Source: Massilia rhizosphaerae (GTDB lineage Bacteria > Pseudomonadota > Gammaproteobacteria > Burkholderiales > Burkholderiaceae_D). Taken from it: a DNA stretch of 64,000 bases. This document shows, piece after piece, positions 47,372 through 55,223 of this stretch. Location: assembly GCF_016093545.1 (NCBI RefSeq), contig NZ_JADKYX010000028.1:1-64000 (forward strand), written 5' to 3'. The translations under genes were made by a program, and so were the position numbers. Each line of letters starts with the position of its first letter. The stretch's first letter is position 1. The notes beneath the pieces were generated by a model. That model had not been told where the DNA came from, did no database searches, and saw nothing but the letters and a program-made list of their open reading frames with translations.

Positions 47372-48913
47372 TCATGGCAGCGATCCGCTGCCCGCGACGG
47401 CGACGCGGCTGCGCAGGTCGCGCCGGATGCGCTCCAGTGCCGGCCGCATGGCGACGGCGTCGGCCGGCGTGCAGGTCGCGCGGCCGTGGCGGAACGTCAG
47501 GCGGCGCCTGACCAGCAGGGCATCGTTCTCGAGTGAATAGCTCGCGCGATAAAACAGGCCGCCGGAGACGACGCTTGCGGGCCCGGGCAGCGCCGCGACA
47601 CGCATGCCTTGCGGCAGGCGCAAGCGGGTCTCGTCTTCGGCGTCGACGGCCGCGCAGACGAAGTCCAGCCGGCGTGCGCGTTCCCGCGTCAGCTTGTCCA
47701 CGGCAGCATCCACGGCGCTCCGGGCGTGCCAGGTCGTCGCCACCGATCCGTTCGCCTGCGGGTGACCGACGGCTATCGTCGCCGTCACGCGGGTCTGCTG
47801 CGGCTGCAGCACGGGCGTCATCGCGAACGTGCCGCGCTTCAGCAACAGCACGGGCTTGCCCAGCAGGGAGGGCGGCAGGTCGCCGGCATTGACGGTCGCC
47901 GCCGCCGGGTCGACGAACAGGTCGAGGTCCGGCACGTACTCGATCATGTGGTCGAGCACGCCCAGTGCCGGCGCGTCCGGCAGCTTGTACGCATTGCCGC
48001 CGTTGACGAGGGCGGGCGTGCCGGCGATGCCGATGGCGGCCAGCAGCGCGTCCAGCCGTGCGGCGCCGTCCTCGCCGTCGCCGCGCGGGACGTGGTGCCG
48101 GACCCAATCGGCCAGCGCCAGCACGCGGGAACTCGTGTCGGGCAGTCCGGCCGTCAACCGGCGCGCCAGGGGCGCATCGGCCGGGGAGGGCGGCGCCTTG
48201 CCGGCCGCGGCGGTGCGCCAGGCGGCGGCGAGGGCCGGGTAATCGGGCAAGGTCGAGACGACCAGGCGCCGGCCATAGTCGAGAACGCTGACCGCATCGG
48301 CCTCGGGCCGCGCGTTCGGCCCGTCCACGTAGCGCCAGCGGTAACGCCGCCGGCCCGGCGGACAGTCGCCCGGCACGGGCACGAAGCCGACGGCGTCCGC
48401 ATGCAGCGGCATCGACGGCGGCATGTCGTATATCAGCGTGGTGTCCCGATGGACGAGCGGCGGCATGACCGCCACGTCGTCGAACTGGCCGGGCAAACGC
48501 GGCGTGTGGCGCCGCACGACGTAGTGCACGATCAGCCGGTCGCCCCGTGCCGCACCGGGAAACGCGATGGTCGTTGCGCGTGCCGCGTCGTCGTCGTGGC
48601 TTTGGATGCTGCCTGGGAGCACGGGCACGCGCCGTCCGTCCGGCTTTTGCGTGTACGCCTGCACGGACACGATCGCGTCCAGCGTCCTGCTGGCGCGGAG
48701 GGTGAACCTGGCGTCGTCGCGCGCGCGGCGCGGGCCGACCAGGGTGCGCTCGTCGTCCACCGTGAGAAGGTACGTGCCGTCGGGCTCCACCACGACATGC
48801 CGCACGTGGTGCGCGACGACGAGGGACGGACCGGCGCCCGCGTCGCGCGCGGCCGCGCGGCCCCAGGCGAGGCAGAACATCAGCATTAACACGGCGCAAG
48901 ATCGTAGCGGCAT
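47372..48913 (-). CDS. DUF3857/transglutaminase-like secreted protein lacking the catalytic Cys
   Basis: A 513-residue protein with a signal peptide (LMLMFCLAWGRAAARD), so exported. The N-terminal half is DUF3857-like (VVEPDGTYLLTVDDERTLVG) and the middle is transglutaminase-like. In active members the site reads GDCKDKA; here it is GDGEDGA (near residues 277-283), so the nucleophile Cys is Gly. The His (LDHMIEYV) and Asp (FVDP) remain. It is therefore probably a non-catalytic relative. ATG 48913 has GGAG five bases upstream. Confidence 0.8.
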   Translation of the reverse strand: MPLRSCAVLMLMFCLAWGRAAARDAGAGPSLVVAHHVRHVVVEPDGTYLLTVDDERTLVGPRRARDDARFTLRASRTLDAIVSVQAYTQKPDGRRVPVLPGSIQSHDDDAARATTIAFPGAARGDRLIVHYVVRRHTPRLPGQFDDVAVMPPLVHRDTTLIYDMPPSMPLHADAVGFVPVPGDCPPGRRRYRWRYVDGPNARPEADAVSVLDYGRRLVVSTLPDYPALAAAWRTAAAGKAPPSPADAPLARRLTAGLPDTSSRVLALADWVRHHVPRGDGEDGAARLDALLAAIGIAGTPALVNGGNAYKLPDAPALGVLDHMIEYVPDLDLFVDPAAATVNAGDLPPSLLGKPVLLLKRGTFAMTPVLQPQQTRVTATIAVGHPQANGSVATTWHARSAVDAAVDKLTRERARRLDFVCAAVDAEDETRLRLPQGMRVAALPGPASVVSGGLFYRASYSLENDALLVRRRLTFRHGRATCTPADAVAMRPALERIRRDLRSRVAVAGSGSLP

Positions 48914-49084
48914 GGCGGCTCCGGACTCGCCGGCGGGACGGCGACCGGACCATGTTACGAACGCCTTGACCCTGATATTTGCGCCGCATCAATCGGGCTC
49001 GACCTTGAAAATCCGTGCCGACATGTTCGCCGCGAAAGAGGCCTGGCCGCCGCGTGAGCGCGCTCATCCTGCGATAATGCCGGG

Positions 49085-50182
49085 ATGAGCGCACTGACCT
49101 TCCATGCCGGGCCGCTGGCGCTGGCCCGGATCCGCACGCATGGCTTGCGCGCGGAGGACGTCGCCGTCGTGCCCGCCGCGGCCGGCGGTCCCAAGGGACT
49201 CGTGTTCCGCGCCCTCGACCAGTGGGTGTTCGGCACCTGGTTCCCGCGCGCGCCGCGCGAGCGCATCCTGATCGGCGCGTCGATCGGCGCCTGGCGCATG
49301 GCGGCCGCCTGCCAGCGCGATCCCGTGACGGCCTTCGCGCGCCTGGGCGAGCTCTACAGCGGCCAGCGCTACACGTCGACCAAGCCTTCGCAGGACCAGA
49401 TCGACGAGGTCGTGCAACATCTGCTGAACGAATTCGTGCGCGGCCACGAGGACGACATCGTCAACCACCCGCACTACCGCCTGCACGTGCTGACGGTGCG
49501 CGGCAAGCGCGCCCTGGCCGCGCCCGGCCATCGTCACGCCGAGATGCGCGGATTCGCGGCGGCGGCCCTGCACAACCTGTTGTCGCGCGACAGGCTGGCG
49601 CATCTGCTGGACCGCGTCGTGCTCGGCGACAGCCGCGCGCACGCGCCCTGGCTGGGCGACCGCTTCGACAACTTCGTCACCCATTTCTCCGCGCTGACGC
49701 CGGCCAATCTGACGTCCGGCCTGCTCGCCTCGGGCACCTTGCCCATGCTGATGAAACCGGTCCGCGACATCGCCGGCGCGCCGCCCGGCCACTACTGGGA
49801 CGGCGGCATCGTCGACTACAACCTGGCGCTGCCGTACGCGCGCCTGGCGGAGCAGGCGCCCGGCGACATCGTGCTGTATCCCCATTTCTCGGAGCACATC
49901 GTGCCGGGCTGGCTGGACAAGGCGCTGCCCTGGCGCCGCGCCGCGCGCGGACCGAACCGCGGATGGCTCGACAACGTGCTGATCGTGGCGCCGAGCCATG
50001 CATTCCTCGCCAAGATGCCGCGCGGAAAACTCATCGACCGCAGCGATTTCAAGTTTTACGGCCTCGACCACGACGCCCGCATCCGCGCCTGGCGCCATGC
50101 GATGGACGAGGGGGCGCGGCTGCGCGACGAATTCGCGGCGTTCGTCGCCAGGCCGGAGATCGGGATGATTCGTCCGCTTTAA
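49085..50182 (+). CDS. Patatin-like phospholipase family protein
   Basis: A 365-residue lipid acyl hydrolase-type protein. The glycine-rich oxyanion loop is AAAGGPKGL, the nucleophile elbow is GASIGAW (GxSxG, Ser near residue 62) and the catalytic Asp is in the DGG of YWDGGIVDY. No signal peptide. It lies upstream of ychF and is divergent from the transglutaminase-like gene. Substrate unknown. Confidence 0.85.
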   Translation: MSALTFHAGPLALARIRTHGLRAEDVAVVPAAAGGPKGLVFRALDQWVFGTWFPRAPRERILIGASIGAWRMAAACQRDPVTAFARLGELYSGQRYTSTKPSQDQIDEVVQHLLNEFVRGHEDDIVNHPHYRLHVLTVRGKRALAAPGHRHAEMRGFAAAALHNLLSRDRLAHLLDRVVLGDSRAHAPWLGDRFDNFVTHFSALTPANLTSGLLASGTLPMLMKPVRDIAGAPPGHYWDGGIVDYNLALPYARLAEQAPGDIVLYPHFSEHIVPGWLDKALPWRRAARGPNRGWLDNVLIVAPSHAFLAKMPRGKLIDRSDFKFYGLDHDARIRAWRHAMDEGARLRDEFAAFVARPEIGMIRPL

Positions 50183-50268
50183 GCGACGGAAAGGGGGCAG
50201 TTTGCGGTATTTGCAGGCAAGCGGAGGTACAATACGGGGTTTCGTCAATTCGACCCAGAAAGCTTCCC

Positions 50269-51360
50269 ATGAGTCTCAAATGCGGCATCGTCGGCCTGCC
50301 CAACGTCGGCAAGTCCACCCTGTTCAATGCCCTGACCAAGGCCGGCATCCCGGCTGAAAACTACCCGTTCTGCACCATCGAGCCGAACGTCGGCGTCGTC
50401 GAGGTGCCGGATCCGCGCATCGACCAGCTGTCCACCATCGTCAAGCCGGAGCGCGTCGTCAAAGCCATCGTCGAGTTCGTCGACATCGCTGGCCTCGTGG
50501 CCGGCGCGTCGAAGGGCGAGGGCCTGGGCAACCAGTTCCTGTCGCACATCCGCGAGACGGACGCCATCGTCAACGTCGTGCGCTGCTTCGAAGACCCGAA
50601 CGTCGTCCACGTGGCCGGCAAGGTCAGCCCGATCGACGACATCGAAGTCATCCAGACCGAGCTGGCGCTGGCCGACATGAGCACCGCCGAGAAAGTCCTG
50701 CACCGCGAGCAGAAGAAGGCGCGTGCCGGCGACAAGGATGCGATCAAAGTGTGCGCGATCATCGAAAAGCTGCTGCCGCACCTGAACGAAGGCCAGCCCG
50801 TGCGCACGCTGGGCCTGGACGCCGACCAGCTGGAACTGATCAAGCCGCTGTGCCTGATCACGGCCAAGCCGGCCATGTACGTGGCCAACGTGTCGGAAAG
50901 CGGCTTCAAGGACAATCCGTTGCTGGACCAGCTGACCGAATTCGCCAACAAGCAAAATGCGCCGATCGTCGCGATTTCCGCCGCGATCGAATCGGAAATC
51001 GCCAACCTGGACGACGCCGACAAGCAGGAATTCCTGGCCGACCTGGGCATGGAAGAACCGGGCCTGGACCGCTTGATCCGCGCCGCCTTCAAGCTGCTGG
51101 GCCTGCAAACCTATTTCACGGCGGGCGTGAAGGAAGTGCGCGCCTGGACCGTCCCGATCGGCGCCACTGCGCCGCAGGCGGCGGGCGTGATCCACACCGA
51201 CTTCGAGCGTGGCTTCATTCGTGCGCAGACCATTTCCTTTGATGACTTCATCACCTACAAGGGCGAGGCGGGTGCCAAGGAAGCGGGCAAGATGCGGGCG
51301 GAAGGCAAGGAATACGTCGTCAAGGATGGGGATGTGTTGAACTTCCTGTTCAACGTGTAA
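50269..51360 (+). CDS. ychF: Redox-regulated ATPase YchF
   Basis: Conserved Obg-family P-loop protein that prefers ATP and binds ribosomes. 363 residues. G1 [13 protein letters not shown]3 [17 protein letters not shown], altered G4 in YVANVSE, and a C-terminal TGS domain ([20 protein letters not shown]). The start at 50269 (MSLKCGIVG) is chosen over a frame reaching into the patatin gene. Confidence 0.97.
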   Translation: MSLKCGIVGLPNVGKSTLFNALTKAGIPAENYPFCTIEPNVGVVEVPDPRIDQLSTIVKPERVVKAIVEFVDIAGLVAGASKGEGLGNQFLSHIRETDAIVNVVRCFEDPNVVHVAGKVSPIDDIEVIQTELALADMSTAEKVLHREQKKARAGDKDAIKVCAIIEKLLPHLNEGQPVRTLGLDADQLELIKPLCLITAKPAMYVANVSESGFKDNPLLDQLTEFANKQNAPIVAISAAIESEIANLDDADKQEFLADLGMEEPGLDRLIRAAFKLLGLQTYFTAGVKEVRAWTVPIGATAPQAAGVIHTDFERGFIRAQTISFDDFITYKGEAGAKEAGKMRAEGKEYVVKDGDVLNFLFNV

Positions 51361-51402
51361 AGCACTTGGTTGGGATCCAACGGGTTCCGATGGATAGTGA
51401 AA

Positions 51403-51440
51403 GCCCTGGGTTCTTGCTAATCCGGGGCATTTTATTTTTG
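51403..51440 (+). terminator. Terminator of ychF
   Basis: GCCCTGG (51403-51409) pairs with CCGGGGC (51422-51428), one G-T pair, followed by ATTTTATTTTTG. It marks the end of the conserved block; the DNA to its right is visibly AT-richer. Confidence 0.75.
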
Positions 51441-51483
51441 CTGCATTGCTTTATGTTAGGGCCGTAATCGCATTTAATGTCGC

Positions 51484-52290
51484 ATGCTCAGCAGTCCTGT
51501 CGGCCGGTTGATGGTGCAGAAAACGGTGTACAAGATGAGTAGCAAAAAATACCGCGGCAAGACATGTGCATATTGTGCGGTTCCCAATTCATCGACCACT
51601 GCCGATCACGTGATCGCGCGTGGTTTTTTTTTGGAGAACCAACGAGGGAATCTACCTCAAGTCCCGGCCTGCGCATTATGCAACGGGGAAAAATCTGAGT
51701 TAGAACATTACTTGATGACAGTGCTTCCGTTTGGCGGACGCCATCTTGACGCAAGCGCAAATCTCGCAGAACAGGTGCCCCGGCGGCTGGCGAAGAATTC
51801 TGCTCTTGCAGATGAGTTGCGACGGGCGTTGCGATCACGACTGCGGCTTCGGTCAGTGAACGGCGAACCTTGGATACAAGAAACAATATTGCCGCTCAAC
51901 CCGGATAAATTGATTGCGCTTTATCGCTGGATTGCAATTGGTCTTAGCTACGAGCATTGGAATTTATCGCTTCCATTAGCGGACTTCGTTATTTCCGCAG
52001 CCTATTTGATGCCTAATATGGCGGCTATGTTCGACGCAGTATTCGACCAGGCTGGCCAAATTGCCGTTCACGGAAATCTTGGCGACGGGACATTTATTTA
52101 CGCTGGCTTTCAAGGTAAGGGTTTTTCACTTTGGCGGATGAGCATCTATGGAGTTGAGGTTTCGGGTGATCCGCGAAGCCAGCCTCCGGTTTCTAATTGT
52201 TACGTATTCTCTGCGCCAAGGGGCACCAATACAGCAATTTATCTCGCTAAAATGTTCGGAGAACATAAGAAATTTGACCGCGCTTCTTAA
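51484..52290 (+). CDS. HNH-endonuclease-like protein
   Basis: A 268-residue protein with an N-terminal HNH-type zinc centre: CAYC, then TTADHVIARGFF, then ACALCNGEKSELEHYL. These give two Cys pairs and the His-Asn-His order. The remainder shows no known domain. AT content is higher than in the surrounding chromosome. The start is uncertain: ATG 51484, 51511 and 51535 are in frame, all without a good ribosome site. It is convergent with the putative immunity gene. A nuclease role, as restriction enzyme, toxin or homing-type enzyme, is possible and not settled. Confidence 0.65.
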   Translation: MLSSPVGRLMVQKTVYKMSSKKYRGKTCAYCAVPNSSTTADHVIARGFFLENQRGNLPQVPACALCNGEKSELEHYLMTVLPFGGRHLDASANLAEQVPRRLAKNSALADELRRALRSRLRLRSVNGEPWIQETILPLNPDKLIALYRWIAIGLSYEHWNLSLPLADFVISAAYLMPNMAAMFDAVFDQAGQIAVHGNLGDGTFIYAGFQGKGFSLWRMSIYGVEVSGDPRSQPPVSNCYVFSAPRGTNTAIYLAKMFGEHKKFDRAS

Positions 52291-52368
52291 ACGAAGACGT
52301 AAGTTTCCGCCCTCCGTCCTTAACGTGGTCGACGCTGCGATCACGATAATTTTTATCGAAAAGACAAT

Positions 52369-53046
52369 TCAGTCGTCTGGTTGTATCACATATTCTTTCT
52401 GGCAGAAAGATTCGGGTTGTACGAATTCGGGAAATAGGACCAGGTTCTTCCCATCCATCCAAACGCGATACGAACTGTTTTTTAGGTAAAAATCGCACCG
52501 GTTGTCATAATTTCTTAGTAGTTCCTTGCTGTCCCCAATCATACTTTCGACCATCTCCTCGTCTAAATCAATTAGTTCCTTGTTCGTCGATACACCAGTG
52601 GCAAGTTTCGCTGACGGGAAGATTTGATGGAATAAGATTCTGGATGGGACGACGTTGCCACTTGGAATAGAAAATACACGTGCTTCCTTTTCTATATCCG
52701 GCGATCCCGCGCATACAGTCGACTTGGCAAAAACAACGCTTAGGTACTTTTCAGAGAGAAGCACCTTTTCGAGAGTTAACTTGTATCCCCATGGGTGACC
52801 TTCAGCATAAGCGCTGCATTTTTTGGCTTCCTTGCCGAACGAGGCAGATGCGGCTATCAAGGTTGAATTGATCTTCTTGATAGCGCTTTCGTCCAAACCG
52901 GCAACAGCCTCAAACGACACTATTTGAATCGAGGCATCTTTCATTGGTTTGCTGTCGCGGACTTTGTAGCTGGCCGACGCCGCCGCTCTCGACTGTGTGG
53001 ACCACAATGACATTGCTAAGCACGCCGTTAAAACTAACGTTCTCAT
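52369..53046 (-). CDS. Secreted hypothetical protein, candidate immunity protein of the VgrG island
   Basis: A 225-residue protein with a Sec signal (LVLTACLAMSLWSTQSRAAA), so periplasmic. The mature part has four Cys and a mixed alpha/beta pattern; no family recognised. Its ATG overlaps the TGA of the large effector gene (ATGA), so the two are made together. Location and export fit protection of the periplasm against the effector. Codon use is AT-rich compared with vgrG. Confidence 0.65.
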   Translation of the reverse strand: MRTLVLTACLAMSLWSTQSRAAASASYKVRDSKPMKDASIQIVSFEAVAGLDESAIKKINSTLIAASASFGKEAKKCSAYAEGHPWGYKLTLEKVLLSEKYLSVVFAKSTVCAGSPDIEKEARVFSIPSGNVVPSRILFHQIFPSAKLATGVSTNKELIDLDEEMVESMIGDSKELLRNYDNRCDFYLKNSSYRVWMDGKNLVLFPEFVQPESFCQKEYVIQPDD

Positions 53047-55205
53047 AATAAAACCTTCTTCATCCGATTGGTAAATTTCGTTCGCTCTTTGAGACCGTTT
53101 TCCCCGCCATTGATGGCCAATGTAACTCCGTGGATGTCGTCCAGATCCATTGCGGCTACGCTGCTGTGTCGGAACACTGTAACGTACCAGCAGCCCGCAT
53201 CGATACTGTTGAAACTGTTTCCAATTAATCTCTCAGGATTTTCCACGGGTGGGTAACGCTTGGTAGAGTCGCGCTCCCATCCGATATCGAAATCTTTGCC
53301 TTTTTTTAACCAACCTTTGAAGCACCAATATTCTGCATAATTGTATCGGCCTGTCAGTTGTTTAAATCCGCGTCCCTTAAAGCGAGGCCCATCGCCTGGC
53401 TGGCAGTTGCCAAGTACGTGGCTATTCTCGTACTGAGTGCCTGAATCGCCTTCCAGCATAGCGTTGAGGCTTCTGCTTTCCACCGCACCCTGACCGAAGA
53501 CGTGAGCTTGGCGCAGTCGAGAGTTGATCCCGTAGCGGTAGCAGCACTTGTTGAGATCAACACGGTATTTTTCGCGCACCTCGGTCGGAGTGCCATGACT
53601 GATTTCTTCGTCCGAGCCGCTCTTTTCGGGATAAATCAGTTCCAATTCATTTTTCGAGAGCCACATGCATTTCGCCAAGTGCTCGATGAACCTGATCGGA
53701 TGCGCATGCCATAATATTGTCGCGGTGGGCAAGCCCGGCACCTGTTCCCAGAACGAGAGTCGCTCGATATGCGTAGTCAGCTTGGTGAACTGCTCAGTTG
53801 TCAGTTTGGCGGCGCCAAATTCTTCTTGTGTGACGCGTGCGAAGCGTTTCGCAATGTCTTGTTTGCTCCACTCTGTCGGGTGGCAAGTGATCAGGTGCCG
53901 CAGCTTGGCCTGGTCGGTGTCCAGCGCACTAAGATTCTTGTCAGCGCGGTCTTTTTCGTAATCGTCGTACAGCTTCCGGATGCCGTCGTCGTCAATAAAG
54001 CCGTCTTTACTGAACAGGCCGTGCTCTTCAAGCTTGTAAAAATCCGGCCAGTCGGCGTCGCTGGTGTAATGAAGTGTGGATTTCTCGGCCCAATACAAGC
54101 TGTTGGTCTCAGGCATATACACTTGCACCCAGCTTTTACCGTCAACTGTCTCCTCACGGAATTCGCCAGCTTTCAGCCAAGGATCCACCCAAGGGACGAT
54201 CGATGTACCTTTGGCCAGGGTCTTGTGGTTCTTGCTCGGGTTATTCCTGTAGCAGTGCAATTCTTCGGCATTCGCATGATATTGGCTGTGCTTGGTTGTC
54301 TGCTTCTTGTTCTTGAGGGCCGGTCCGTCAATGTCCATTCTGGTGATCTGGTCGTCGCTCACCCAATAGGAATGCTTACCGACGGTGACTTTTTTGTAGC
54401 CGTCCCCCGACTCTTCCTTGCTCACGCTCAGCGGCTTTGCGGGATCGACGGTGATCGTCTCCTTGATCTGCAGCTCCTCCAAGACGCGCAGTTCGCTGGT
54501 AAGGATGCAGCGGCCCCACACCGTTTTCGCTGCATTGTCGAGGAACGTTAAATCATCGAAGAAGATTTCGAAGTGGATACCACGCGATGGCGTGGTCATA
54601 TTGTCAGGAATGGTGCCGCAATAACCCAGGATATCGCCGCGCCGCACGCGCTGGTAACCGTTGTCGCAACGGCAGGTGCCATCGGCGGTCGGGGCGACGG
54701 ATTCGGCATGGGATTTGACCACGGCGGCGTGCTTGTGCTTGCCCAGCATCGGCTGGCCATTTCCATCAAGCTGCGTATGTTCCGCTACAGTTTTTCGCAG
54801 GAAGTTAACCGCCTGCGCACCGGTCTTGCCCTTGACCTCACCCCACGCGCGCAGGTGCATGTAGAGCGAGTAAAAGGTCAGCTTGGAGCTGCCGAGGGTG
54901 GTCTGGCCGAGTTCAGTTTCATGCTTGAGCAGGACGAAGCTACGGGAGTACGGATTCTTGTCGAAATAGGCGTCGGTGGAGTCAGCGTCGTCGTAGCGGT
55001 AGGCCACCACCTCGCCGTCGGCGATCGCGCGGATCGGCGTGGTACGGTCGCTCGGATGCACGTGCACGCCGCCGTGCCAGAAGCGGTTCTTGCCCATCGG
55101 GTAGGGGCCGCTCAGAATTTCGCTATTGTTGAACATCGCATCGGGCATTACCCGCTGCTGGTTTCCCTTGGAATATGGAATATCGATGGGATAGGTAATG
55201 ATCAT
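53043..55205 (-). CDS. M23-like / GH19-like peptidoglycan hydrolase, putative T6SS effector
   Basis: A 720-residue multidomain protein without a signal peptide. Residues about 30-220 resemble LytM/M23 peptidases: FWHGGVHVHPSD (His44, His48), the PIRAIADGEVVAYR strand, LYMHL (His117) and GIHFEIF (His211). The usual Asp ligand and the first His of HxH are not seen, so this domain may be modified or inactive. The middle includes SH3-like strands (near 270-400). Residues about 555-720 resemble GH19 chitinase/lysozyme: FGQGAVESRSLN (catalytic Glu) and FKGRGFKQLTGRYNYAEYW. Located 18 bases after vgrG and overlapping the immunity candidate, it fits a VgrG-delivered wall-degrading toxin. Confidence 0.78.
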   Translation of the reverse strand: MIITYPIDIPYSKGNQQRVMPDAMFNNSEILSGPYPMGKNRFWHGGVHVHPSDRTTPIRAIADGEVVAYRYDDADSTDAYFDKNPYSRSFVLLKHETELGQTTLGSSKLTFYSLYMHLRAWGEVKGKTGAQAVNFLRKTVAEHTQLDGNGQPMLGKHKHAAVVKSHAESVAPTADGTCRCDNGYQRVRRGDILGYCGTIPDNMTTPSRGIHFEIFFDDLTFLDNAAKTVWGRCILTSELRVLEELQIKETITVDPAKPLSVSKEESGDGYKKVTVGKHSYWVSDDQITRMDIDGPALKNKKQTTKHSQYHANAEELHCYRNNPSKNHKTLAKGTSIVPWVDPWLKAGEFREETVDGKSWVQVYMPETNSLYWAEKSTLHYTSDADWPDFYKLEEHGLFSKDGFIDDDGIRKLYDDYEKDRADKNLSALDTDQAKLRHLITCHPTEWSKQDIAKRFARVTQEEFGAAKLTTEQFTKLTTHIERLSFWEQVPGLPTATILWHAHPIRFIEHLAKCMWLSKNELELIYPEKSGSDEEISHGTPTEVREKYRVDLNKCCYRYGINSRLRQAHVFGQGAVESRSLNAMLEGDSGTQYENSHVLGNCQPGDGPRFKGRGFKQLTGRYNYAEYWCFKGWLKKGKDFDIGWERDSTKRYPPVENPERLIGNSFNSIDAGCWYVTVFRHSSVAAMDLDDIHGVTLAINGGENGLKERTKFTNRMKKVLL

Positions 55206-55223
55206 CTTGATTGAGTCGCCCGC

